64,000 nucleotides of DNA from Flammeovirgaceae bacterium UBA6059 (GTDB lineage: Bacteria; Bacteroidota; Bacteroidia; Cytophagales; Cyclobacteriaceae), in contig DIYH01000028.1 of NCBI GenBank assembly GCA_002435755.1, positions 316,730-380,729 on the forward strand. The letters run 5' to 3'. Below, one piece after another: positions 27,958-35,510 of the stretch. The notes under the pieces were generated by a model. That model saw nothing but the letters and a program-made list of their open reading frames with translations. It had not been told where the DNA came from and did no database searches. Each line of letters begins with the position of its first letter. Within the stretch, counting starts at the first letter, position 1. The position numbers were made by a program, and so were the translations under genes.

Positions 27958-29493
27958 TCAGTATACATCCCATCTGCCTCCGAGGTAGTATTTGTAGAGT
28001 ACCGGATCATGGAGGCGATTGACCCGAACTTCATCATGTGTAGTAGGAAATACGTCCTTACCAAAAGATGAAATGAGTACAAGCGATTCATCATTCATCC
28101 ACTGGGTTTCCACTTCGATTTGCCCTTGCTGGAGCTTTGTCTTAAGGTCCTCCGTTAGTCCCTTTGCACCAATGACCCACCCCCATTCTCCCAGTGACAA
28201 CACGTGATTGTGCAAGGGTAGCGTATTGAAACCCGCTATCGCAATAGTCTTCTGTATGCATTCAAAAGCCGCTTCAGCAAAATACGGACTACCTGCCTGT
28301 GTGATCAATAGTCCATTTTCTTCAAGTGCATTATGACATAGCCAGTAAAACTCTCTGGAATACAATCTTCCGAGATCCACAGTACGCGGATCTGGAAAAT
28401 CTGCGATGATGATGTCATACTTCTCGGTGGTTTCGTCCAGATAGATGAACCCGTCTTGATTGATGATCTGCACATTTTGATGATTGAGGCTATTCTGATT
28501 GATCTCAAGAAGTACAGGGTGCGTCTGTGACAATTGGGTCACTCTTTCATCTAGGTCAACAAGGGTGATGTTACTCAACTGAGGATACTTTAGCAACTCT
28601 CTGACAGCAGCTCCATCTCCTCCTCCAAGGACGAGTACAGATTTCGCCTCTTTGTGCAAGGCCATCACCGAGTGGACCAAAGGCTCATGATACATGGCTT
28701 CATCCAGGGTACTCAACTGCTGATGCCCATTCAGGAAAAACCAATAATGACCTTCTGAATAGGTGAGCACTATTTTCTGATAACGAGTTTGCTCACTGTA
28801 AACGACCTGATCTTTGTACCTGAGCCGATCTCCCCATTCAACAATTGCTTTTGAAAAAAGACCTGTGCCTATCAACACAATACTCACACAGGACGCATAA
28901 ACTACTAATCTGGCCCTGACGGATGCGGTCACCTCTTTCCAGATCATAGCAATGAAAAGCACAGCCACAGCAAAGTTCACGGCACCCAGCACCAGTGGAG
29001 TAAAGGTCAGTCCCAAATAAGGCAATCCAATAAAGGCAAAGAACACTCCTCCGGCCAGACTACCGTAATAATCATTTTCGAGTGACGAGGAGATGTTTAC
29101 GCGAAGCGTTTCAAATTGCTCATTGATACGGATCACCACCGGGATTTCCATCCCAATAAGCAAGCCTACCACAATAGACAAAGCATAGATGATCACGGCA
29201 GTCTCATCATACCAGGCAAAGAAGCAATAGACTATCACCGTCACATTGGAGGCGATTACAGATAATACACACTCTATCAAAATGAATTTCTCTAGCAATC
29301 CGGTTGTGAATCGCTTGCTAAATCGACTGCCAAGCCCCATTGAAAACAACATGATCGATACGATCATGGTGAACTGAAAGACCGAGTCTCCGAGAAAATA
29401 GGTCGCGAGTGTGGATAGTGTGTACTCAGAAACAATCCCAGCTAATCCTGTAGCAAAAAGGGCAGCTTTGAGTAGATAAACAGTGTTTTTCAT
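27958..29493 (-). CDS. speE: Polyamine aminopropyltransferase (spermidine synthase) with membrane domain
   Basis: The 511-residue protein has about seven membrane helices (residues 1-215) and a spermidine-synthase domain (about 225-490). Active-site motifs are complete: QLSTLDEAMYHEPLVH, GGGDG at 290-294, VDLDERV near 313, and IIADFPDP with D365 and D368. It should transfer an aminopropyl group from decarboxylated AdoMet to putrescine or a related amine at the inner membrane. Its stop codon directly abuts the stop of the flavin oxidoreductase on the other strand, with no terminator between. It is the last gene of the minus-strand pspA operon, 56 bases after DUF350. Confidence 0.92.
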   Translation of the reverse strand: MKNTVYLLKAALFATGLAGIVSEYTLSTLATYFLGDSVFQFTMIVSIMLFSMGLGSRFSKRFTTGLLEKFILIECVLSVIASNVTVIVYCFFAWYDETAVIIYALSIVVGLLIGMEIPVVIRINEQFETLRVNISSSLENDYYGSLAGGVFFAFIGLPYLGLTFTPLVLGAVNFAVAVLFIAMIWKEVTASVRARLVVYASCVSIVLIGTGLFSKAIVEWGDRLRYKDQVVYSEQTRYQKIVLTYSEGHYWFFLNGHQQLSTLDEAMYHEPLVHSVMALHKEAKSVLVLGGGDGAAVRELLKYPQLSNITLVDLDERVTQLSQTHPVLLEINQNSLNHQNVQIINQDGFIYLDETTEKYDIIIADFPDPRTVDLGRLYSREFYWLCHNALEENGLLITQAGSPYFAEAAFECIQKTIAIAGFNTLPLHNHVLSLGEWGWVIGAKGLTEDLKTKLQQGQIEVETQWMNDESLVLISSFGKDVFPTTHDEVRVNRLHDPVLYKYYLGGRWDVY

Positions 29494-29549
29494 GGAAGGC
29501 AGACAATGATCTCAAGCGACATGGCCTCAAACAGCCTGACACTGGCGTA

Positions 29550-30413
29550 CTACAAAGCCCAAACAATGAGCATAGAGCCTCCAATATAAGCGAAAGCCTC
29601 TACCAGCGCAGCACCTACATTAGGATGCTCCTGGTTGATGATCTCATCTGTGAGTTTTTGGCCCGGCAGTAAAATTTTATCGGTCATATACCTTGCAATA
29701 GGTAAAAAGATGAAACCAACCGTAATATTGAATGCCAAGTCTTCCAAAGTGATGTACCAGGACTCAAAGTCATGCATCAGAGCATTGCGAATGAGATTGG
29801 CAATGCCAATAACAGCCCCGGCATAACCCACACCAACCGCAACATTGTCTTTCTCGATATGCTCATGTATATCATAGGGTGTGATCCAGTTGTATACCTT
29901 GGCTGTGATGAATAAGATAACCATACCTATGAGCCAATAAATAATAGCGGTGATGATCGGCCCTCCAGCCCCAAACCCTTCACCATGGATCGCTCCCAGT
30001 ACGATCAATCCCGTAGCAATGGCATTGGCGGCCTCTATTACTCCAGTGCCAACGTTGCGATCCTCCAGTATCTCCTTTTTAATATCAAAGCTGGAAAGGA
30101 TCAACTTGTCATTGACGATAAGTGATAGGTTAAGCAGTACCACAGACAGCAGGCCATAAACACCGATATCGATCAGATCATTGACCAGTCCATCTGATTC
30201 TCCCATCACAGCCGATCCTATAGCCAGTAGAAGACCAACAAAATAACCGACATGAGCTATCGCAAACGCCAGGTTGTCGTTTTCTACCAACTCCCATCCC
30301 ACTTTGACTTTCGGATGAAAAATCTGGTAAACATATTTTCCAATTAGAAATAGTACGAAGCTGGCTAAGATGTAGATGAGGGTAGCCAATATGCCATCTA
30401 CGATGCTAATCAT
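29550..30413 (-). CDS. DUF350 membrane protein (two tandem DUF350 units)
   Basis: The 287-residue protein has about eight hydrophobic helices made of two similar halves; each half has a helix with a conserved pattern (NDNLAFAIAHVGYFVGLLLAIG and KDNVAVGVGYAGAVIGIANLI). E. coli YjfL is a single-unit member of about 130 residues. DUF350 is of unknown function; it is repeatedly found with PspA, DUF4178 or DUF2491, and polyamine or ATP-grasp genes. Location is the inner membrane. The gene lies 47 bases after the lipoprotein and 56 bases before speE on the same strand. Confidence 0.88.
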   Translation of the reverse strand: MISIVDGILATLIYILASFVLFLIGKYVYQIFHPKVKVGWELVENDNLAFAIAHVGYFVGLLLAIGSAVMGESDGLVNDLIDIGVYGLLSVVLLNLSLIVNDKLILSSFDIKKEILEDRNVGTGVIEAANAIATGLIVLGAIHGEGFGAGGPIITAIIYWLIGMVILFITAKVYNWITPYDIHEHIEKDNVAVGVGYAGAVIGIANLIRNALMHDFESWYITLEDLAFNITVGFIFLPIARYMTDKILLPGQKLTDEIINQEHPNVGAALVEAFAYIGGSMLIVWAL

Positions 30414-30460
30414 GGGAGTTTTCGTTTAGTAGGTGATGATTTCCATTTGTGAGTAAGTTA

Positions 30461-31198
30461 CTATTTACCAAAGCTTCCGCTCCTAGATCGTGCCGAACCA
30501 GAGCTACTTGACCTGCTGCCAGACCGGGACACACGTTGCGATACCTGTTGTCGAAAAGACCGACTCCTGTTATTCCAACTTGCGGTAGGATTAGAGCTTC
30601 GACTGTATCCACTACCCGTTCCATAGTAGCTACCACCGGACCCGGATGGCCCGTAGTATCTTCGGTCCCTGCCACGATAGTTTCCTGACCAGTCATCATA
30701 GTAACTTCGCCTCACCGGGAAGGTAGCCATCCTAAAGAGACTGCTCAATAGAGCATACTGCCCATAAAATGCCCAAAAACTAGTGCCTCCACTATTGTTC
30801 CAGTATCCATACTTGGGGTTACCCACATAGTTATTATATCCAGGTGGGGCAACATTCTTAGACAGCTTTCCTGTGCTGTCTCTTGCTGCGATCTCCATCC
30901 CCATATCATTGATATACCTGTTAAACTCATCGTCACTTACTTCATACCATTCAGTCGTTCGATCATCGATTTCCCCCTGAGAATTCTCGCTAATGACCTG
31001 ATATTGATGCAAATACCTTTGCAAGACGCTACCCTCAACGTCCATATCATATAGGACAATCGAAAACACCTGATCATTTGGCATGTCTCTTATGATCTCA
31101 TCGAGTGGACTCTTTTTGTAACCTCCCCCACATGAGAATAGCATCATTACCATGATAATGGGCAGAGCTAGTAGTACTGTTGATTTTATCTTACCCAT
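30461..31198 (-). CDS. Lipoprotein with Ser/Arg/Gly-rich tail (DUF1190/DUF4247-like position)
   Basis: The 245-residue protein has a lipoprotein signal with C23 (MMLFSC). A folded part (about 30-115) is followed by an aromatic hydrophobic segment (TSFWAFYGQYALLSSLF, about 140-157) and then a low-complexity C-terminus of about 80 residues made of Ser, Arg, Gly and Tyr ending SRSGSFGK. YgiB/YjfM (DUF1190) and DUF4247 lipoproteins have the same plan, including an FW-containing hydrophobic segment before a Ser/Gly/Arg tail, and occupy the same genomic position. I see no direct sequence match strong enough to assign the family. The start is one base from the DUF4178 stop. Confidence 0.75.
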   Translation of the reverse strand: MGKIKSTVLLALPIIMVMMLFSCGGGYKKSPLDEIIRDMPNDQVFSIVLYDMDVEGSVLQRYLHQYQVISENSQGEIDDRTTEWYEVSDDEFNRYINDMGMEIAARDSTGKLSKNVAPPGYNNYVGNPKYGYWNNSGGTSFWAFYGQYALLSSLFRMATFPVRRSYYDDWSGNYRGRDRRYYGPSGSGGSYYGTGSGYSRSSNPTASWNNRSRSFRQQVSQRVSRSGSRSSSSGSARSRSGSFGK

Positions 31199-31199
31199 A

Positions 31200-31754
31200 C
31201 TAAGACGTTTGACCTGGTATAATATTAGAAATCTGATACTCCTTGAGCACTATGCCGGCATGTGCCTTTACATTGTAGTCATCCCATTGTGTGACTGACA
31301 CAATTTTGTCACCATCTGTATTGTAGTAGTCCCAATTGACAAACTCTTCCCAATCTTCAGTTTCCTTTATACAATCACGAAAATACCCTGCACTGTCTTC
31401 TTCCATAGTGTACTTTTCGCCACCCATATGCAGTTGCCTTGGAGGCTTTTTATTCTCCTGTACCTCTGACATGATGTCTTCATCAAACTGGGAGAGCTTG
31501 ACCGAATTTGTAAGAGAAATCACAAGCTCATCTTCATCTGCAATACTCAGGTATCCTACCTGATCCCCACTGTCTATTTTATACTCCTTAGAGAAATTAT
31601 GATTGCCCCAGTCATACTCGTAGACTTCCTTCACTACCCATGACTTCATATCATAGTCAAAGATAAAACCATAGTTCAAATCACGTAGAGATAGGTTGGT
31701 GACATCATAATCAGGCTCCTGTTTCTTTTTACGATTCTTAAACCAATCGAACAT
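31200..31754 (-). CDS. DUF4178 domain protein
   Basis: Start is ATG 31754 (MFDWFKNRKKKQEPDYD, 184 residues); a GTG at 31763 would add three residues. The DUF4178 pattern is visible: WVVKEVYEYDWGNHNFSKEY with YLSIADEDEL, then FVNWDYYNTDGDKIVSVTQWDDYNVKAHAG. The protein is soluble with no signal, so it probably acts in the cytoplasm or at the inner face of the membrane. DUF4178 is of unknown biochemical function and is found next to DUF350 and polyamine synthesis genes in several phyla. It is separated by one base from the lipoprotein gene and by 15 from the small membrane protein, so all belong to one operon. Confidence 0.85.
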   Translation of the reverse strand: MFDWFKNRKKKQEPDYDVTNLSLRDLNYGFIFDYDMKSWVVKEVYEYDWGNHNFSKEYKIDSGDQVGYLSIADEDELVISLTNSVKLSQFDEDIMSEVQENKKPPRQLHMGGEKYTMEEDSAGYFRDCIKETEDWEEFVNWDYYNTDGDKIVSVTQWDDYNVKAHAGIVLKEYQISNIIPGQTS

Positions 31755-31769
31755 TTTGTTCACTCTTTA

Positions 31770-31919
31770 TCAATCAAAAAAAACTTTTCGAATCAGGTAC
31801 AATATACCTAAAGCAAGTAACAGGATGACTCCAATTTTGAAAAGAACATTAAAAGCAATACTCAGGAGAAAAACCCCCACGATAAGGATCAGAGTCATCC
31901 TTATTAAATCCAATGTCAT
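31770..31919 (-). CDS. 49-residue two-helix membrane protein
   Basis: This small frame begins ATG at 31919 (MTLDLIRMTLILIVGVFLL) and ends TGA at 31770. It encodes two hydrophobic helices (about 8-22 and 26-43) joined by FNVLFK and a basic end LIRKVFFD. It fills most of an otherwise unexplained 323-base gap between pspA and DUF4178, on the operon strand, and its stop lies 15 bases before the DUF4178 ATG. Small membrane proteins (PspB, PspD and others) accompany PspA in other bacteria, so a role as membrane partner is plausible. No family was recognised. Confidence 0.65.
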   Translation of the reverse strand: MTLDLIRMTLILIVGVFLLSIAFNVLFKIGVILLLALGILYLIRKVFFD

Positions 31920-31989
31920 AAATGTTTAGTTACTTCAGTGCAATATCAAAACCCAATGGAAGGGAATTCGACTTTTTGAAAACAATTGG

Positions 31990-32056
31990 GAGACCATTAC
32001 ACCCATTAAAATACAGTTACGATCTTAGTTTGACTTTGATCTCACGCAATGGTCTC
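31990..32056. repeat. 9-bp inverted repeat downstream of pspA
   Basis: GAGACCATT (31990-31998) and AATGGTCTC (32048-32056) are perfect complements 49 bases apart, between pspA and the small membrane gene. It could be an RNA processing or partial termination structure that separates pspA levels from the rest of the operon. No T-tract follows the arms. Confidence 0.4.
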
Positions 32057-32086
32057 TACCGATAAACATCAGTCCCAGGCCAACAA

Positions 32087-32797
32087 TTACTCTTTATCCA
32101 TTCCCAGCTTGGCCTTTAATGCTGCAAGATCACTAGATGCCGCTGCACTACCGGAATTACCTAACGCACCGTCTATCTCATCATCCAGTGACTTACTTTC
32201 ACCGGCTACTTCTCCATATGCTTCAGCCAGTGCTTCCTGCTGGGTGACCTTCTCTTTCATTCTTTCAAGCATGGAAACTGTACTGGAAGAATCTATCTGG
32301 GCCATCTGCTTATTGACTTTTGCGGTAGCCTCACTGACCTTCACCCTTGCTTTCAGGGTGCGCAATTCATTTTCATAGGAGCTGATGTCTGACCGCAGCT
32401 TCTTGATTTTGATGTCGAGCTGTGCCACATTGCTATCAAATCTGTCCTTTTCAGTTTTGGATTGATTCATAGCCGTATCGAACTCTTCCTTTCTGGCCAA
32501 AGCTTCCCCGGCAAGTCGGTCAGCTTCTGACGCATCCAACTCACCGCTTTGTGCTTTTTTCAGTAGCTGTATCGCCTTGCTCTCGTAATCAGCCGCCTTA
32601 GATTTATTGGTTTGAAAATCGTTCTTAGCCCTTATAGCCATCGCCTTTACTTCAGCCAGCGCCTTGAGGCTTTCATCCAGGTCTTTTTTGAGATCTCGGA
32701 TACCCTGTTCGGTCATCTTGATTGGGTTCTCTAATTTATCCAGGGCCGAATGCGCTTCTGCCTGCCCTACTTTAAATAGTCTTCTAAATACGCTCAT
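32087..32797 (-). CDS. pspA: PspA/IM30 family membrane-stress protein
   Basis: The 236-residue protein begins with an amphipathic helix (MSVFRRLFKVGQAEAHSALDKLE) and continues as a long charged coiled coil to about residue 195, with ENPIKMTEQGIRDLKKDL, the family signature. A flexible Ala/Ser-rich segment and a short terminal helix (LAALKAKLGM) end the protein. PspA/IM30/Vipp1 proteins form ESCRT-III-like rods or rings that protect and remodel the inner membrane. It is 13 bases after the DUF2170-like gene. In E. coli the YjfJ paralogue sits in an analogous cluster with DUF350 and DUF2170, unlike the classical psp operon. Confidence 0.93.
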   Translation of the reverse strand: MSVFRRLFKVGQAEAHSALDKLENPIKMTEQGIRDLKKDLDESLKALAEVKAMAIRAKNDFQTNKSKAADYESKAIQLLKKAQSGELDASEADRLAGEALARKEEFDTAMNQSKTEKDRFDSNVAQLDIKIKKLRSDISSYENELRTLKARVKVSEATAKVNKQMAQIDSSSTVSMLERMKEKVTQQEALAEAYGEVAGESKSLDDEIDGALGNSGSAAASSDLAALKAKLGMDKE

Positions 32798-32810
32798 TGT
32801 ATGATTGTTT

Positions 32811-33203
32811 TTATTTACTTATTTCAATTAATTCATCTGAGTACTCACTTAGCAGAATAGCCAGAGAGTTGAGTGTAGCCTCTAACTCATTGAGGTCCAG
32901 ATTTTCACACTCATGGGTATTTCTGAAAAACAGCTTAGAGCCAGACTCATCCAGTGCAAACGCTCCATGAATGATATCGCGATTTTTTGTCAGTAGACGC
33001 TGATAAACCGAGGGGATGTCTTTCTTAATATCACAGATGTACTGCTCGACGATCAACATAGGATCTGCTACAATCAACACTGTGTTTTTCATTCCCTGCT
33101 CTTCGTTTTCAACGACGAGTATGCCATCACTTTCATCTTCCTGGATTATTGCAAAATCCAGCTCTAATAGATAATCTTTTACTTTTTGAAAATATGAATT
33201 CAT
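32811..33203 (-). CDS. DUF2170/YbjN-like small cytosolic protein
   Basis: The 130-residue acidic protein has no signal or membrane helix. Its layout of strand-rich N-terminal half (ILVVENEEQGMKNTVLIVA) and the helical end (NELEATLNSLAILLSEYSDELIEI) following AFALDESGSKLFFR resembles the secretion-chaperone-like fold of YbjN and DUF2170 (E. coli YjfI). It is the first gene of the minus-strand operon, directly before pspA, exactly where yjfI stands relative to yjfJ. The assignment rests on both pattern and position and is tentative. A partner or chaperone of PspA is a possible role. Confidence 0.65.
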   Translation of the reverse strand: MNSYFQKVKDYLLELDFAIIQEDESDGILVVENEEQGMKNTVLIVADPMLIVEQYICDIKKDIPSVYQRLLTKNRDIIHGAFALDESGSKLFFRNTHECENLDLNELEATLNSLAILLSEYSDELIEISK

Positions 33204-33230
33204 AGTTAAGTTAATTATGAGTCTCTAGTC

Positions 33231-33243
33231 ACTTCACCGAAGT
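33231..33243. promoter_or_regulatory. Candidate operator in the pspA-operon/XRE divergent region
   Basis: ACTTCACCGAAGT is a 5-bp inverted repeat with a 3-base centre, 28 bases upstream of the DUF2170-like start and 68 upstream of the XRE start. It is the clearest dyad in this 107-base divergent region, and XRE regulators commonly bind such dyads. Binding is inferred. Confidence 0.35.
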
Positions 33244-33310
33244 TACCGAGTTCACTACACTTTTCGTTAAATCTAGTACATTTACGCAACAGTAAGCTCA
33301 AAGTTTTAGT

Positions 33311-34105
33311 ATGGCTCAAAAAATTAGCAAAACTTTTTCTCGGATTGGGGAGAATATCAAAAAAATCCGCGAGGCTAAAAAAATAAGTCAGGCTGAGTTT
33401 GCAGGGCTTTTTCAACTTGCCAGGCCCAGCGTTGGCGCATATGAAGAGGGTAGATCAGAACCTAAGATCGAGACTGTAATACAAATAGCCAATCATTTCA
33501 GCATATCGATAGATGTACTGTTGACCCGGAAGCTAACGCTCGCGGAGATCTACAGCTTTGACAGGCTCAACAAGAAATTGGACGCGGTACATAAAACGAA
33601 AAAAGAAGTTGGTGGGTCTGGTAGGGAGTCTGCCTTAGTTCGGGCCAATCAATATTATGAATACATCGTAAACCATGACAAAAAAGACTTCATAGCGAAT
33701 CTTAGTAAGCTTGTGCTCCCCACAAGCAACAAGACAACATTGAGAGTCTTCGAAGTTCATGGCAGTGAGATGGAATACCATCAACAGGGGCTTCATCATG
33801 GTGATCTGGTAGCAGGCCAGCCAATGAAATTGACTGATTTAAAGGACTTGCAAGGGCAAATCCTGATTATTGTTCATCAAGAGCATATCTATATCCGCCG
33901 ATTAGACTCAATAAAGGGTCAACAGCTACAGTTGAAAGCTGATGACCCTAACCATCCTCAGCTCTTGATAGACCGTGAAGACATACTGGAGCTTTGGAAA
34001 GCAGTGGCGGTGTATTCGACCTATCTCAATCCTCCCTCACTTTGGGAGGAAAGACTGCTCAGGGTAGAAGAGCAGCTCAAAAACCTAGAAGACCACAAGC
34101 TATGA
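33311..34105 (+). CDS. XRE-family regulator with non-catalytic S24/LexA-like domain
   Basis: The 264-residue protein has an XRE helix-turn-helix (about 12-71, SQAEFAGLFQLARPSVGAYE) and a C-terminal S24-like beta domain (about 143-240). In LexA-type proteases the motif is GDSM with a catalytic Ser and a downstream Lys; here it reads GSEM with E153 in the Ser position and R197 in place of Lys, so self-cleavage should be impossible. A short coiled coil ends the protein. It is divergent from the pspA/polyamine operon and is the obvious candidate regulator of it and of itself. The effector is unknown. Confidence 0.85.
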   Translation: MAQKISKTFSRIGENIKKIREAKKISQAEFAGLFQLARPSVGAYEEGRSEPKIETVIQIANHFSISIDVLLTRKLTLAEIYSFDRLNKKLDAVHKTKKEVGGSGRESALVRANQYYEYIVNHDKKDFIANLSKLVLPTSNKTTLRVFEVHGSEMEYHQQGLHHGDLVAGQPMKLTDLKDLQGQILIIVHQEHIYIRRLDSIKGQQLQLKADDPNHPQLLIDREDILELWKAVAVYSTYLNPPSLWEERLLRVEEQLKNLEDHKL

Positions 34106-34217
34106 AAGCTGAATGAGTCATATCGGAAACCCACTATTTCTAAATACAAAAACCAGACTGAATGGTAACTAAGCATTTCGAATAGTTCGAAAGATATCTT
34201 CATTCTCATACCCACCC

Positions 34218-34745
34218 TTATTTCGACTTGTTGTCGAAAAAGTAAGGCATGACGACAAAGCTCAATCCCAAAATCACTAAAAATGATCCTGCCAATAAAG
34301 GTGCCTGTTCATTCTCTGAAAAGACAAACCTCATAATCACAATACCGCCGACAATTCCGAAGACACCTGTCACAACTCTTAGAGTCAGCATTACCATGTG
34401 CAGCTTGAGTTGCGTAGTGAATGCGGAAAAGACATAGATGATCTCTATCAAACCGAACAGTAACATATAATAGGCTAATAGATCGAGTAAGTCAGTAGGG
34501 TTTTGAGGAACCAAACCTATTAACAAACCAAACACCACCAGACCTATGGATTGTATTGTGTGATAGGGATAGGCTATTTTATGATGACTATTTGATCGTG
34601 CAAACAAGAAAGCAAGCAAGCCACCAAAAATGAACAAAGCAGGAATCACTATGTCAAACCTCGTGTGACTACCTAACGCCACTACAAGCCCGGCTAGCGC
34701 AATGGAAATACCACACACCGAGAGATAGAGATGTTTCTTCATCAT
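34218..34745 (-). CDS. HdeD/DUF308-like membrane protein
   Basis: The 175-residue protein is almost entirely hydrophobic with six predicted membrane helices in pairs, glycine-rich turns (GGLLAFLF, GVFGIVGGIVIM) and no soluble domain, which matches the HdeD/DUF308 family of acid- or envelope-stress proteins. A specific role is not known. It is the last gene of a five-gene minus-strand unit and begins 23 bases after the helical protein gene. It converges with the XRE regulator; the 112-base gap has no strong terminator. Confidence 0.65.
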   Translation of the reverse strand: MMKKHLYLSVCGISIALAGLVVALGSHTRFDIVIPALFIFGGLLAFLFARSNSHHKIAYPYHTIQSIGLVVFGLLIGLVPQNPTDLLDLLAYYMLLFGLIEIIYVFSAFTTQLKLHMVMLTLRVVTGVFGIVGGIVIMRFVFSENEQAPLLAGSFLVILGLSFVVMPYFFDNKSK

Positions 34746-34768
34746 GTATTTTATTCTGATTAATAAGT

Positions 34769-35491
34769 TTAAAAATCTCCTTTCTCTCCGTTGACCCAGC
34801 GTTGCATCATCACACGCTCAGCTGGTGTCTGCTGCACACCACCAGCTAGTCCATCCAGTAGCCGGTCCCACAAGTTCTTCTTTGAAGCCTCTGATTTTAT
34901 TTCTTCGTAGGCCTTCATATACTCCTTCTCATACTGAATTGCGGCTTCTTCAGAGTACGATATGGGTATATGCCGAAGTATCGTATCGCTGAATTCATCG
35001 ATTTCGCTGGGCGCATATTCTTCCATCAGCCCGAGCTGTAAACTACAGCCTTGCGCCAACTCCTGAATGCGGGCAAAAGAGCTATCTATCTCACCCCAGA
35101 TATTTAAGAGCTCTTTTGCCTCTGTCATCGGCAAAGCACTGGAGTCGGCATTTTTCAGCCGTTCAACAGCTTCCTTAAGCGGACCACTAAAACGCTCATA
35201 CTCATCCCAAACAGATTTAACATTCGTCACATCTCTTGATTGGATTTTAGAATGGACAGTAGACAAAACAGACCTGAGTGAAGTCAAATTCTTTATATAG
35301 TCTTCCAACTCCACAATCCATATCTTTTCCAAGGCCTTATCATTACTATTGGTAATAATTTTAGAGCCTTTTTGAAGTAGTTCATCAATTTTGCGGCCTT
35401 CCTCTTCCAGTGTTTTCCAATCATTCTTGATACCAGTAGCCATATTTCGTATGGCCACCACAGCTCTAACTTTCGGGTTGAAGTTTTCCAT
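34769..35491 (-). CDS. Uncharacterised helical cytosolic protein
   Basis: The 240-residue protein is not recognised. It has no signal peptide or membrane segment and is strongly helical and charged (for example KNDWKTLEEEGRKIDELLQKG, and KRLKNADSS-like turns), with a C-terminal segment LWDRLLDGLAGGVQQTP. The overall look is of a helical bundle or adaptor. It lies between the flavocytochrome and the HdeD-like gene with spacings of 19 and 23 bases, so it is co-expressed with them. A partner of the reductase or membrane protein is possible, but nothing in the sequence shows it. Confidence 0.75.
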   Translation of the reverse strand: MENFNPKVRAVVAIRNMATGIKNDWKTLEEEGRKIDELLQKGSKIITNSNDKALEKIWIVELEDYIKNLTSLRSVLSTVHSKIQSRDVTNVKSVWDEYERFSGPLKEAVERLKNADSSALPMTEAKELLNIWGEIDSSFARIQELAQGCSLQLGLMEEYAPSEIDEFSDTILRHIPISYSEEAAIQYEKEYMKAYEEIKSEASKKNLWDRLLDGLAGGVQQTPAERVMMQRWVNGEKGDF

Positions 35492-35510
35492 GTTTCGTAG
35501 TTCTTAAGAG

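Noticed and set aside
29635..30159. Plus-strand open frames inside the DUF350 gene
   Set aside because: Antisense shadows of a hydrophobic gene; no initiation context or recognisable product.
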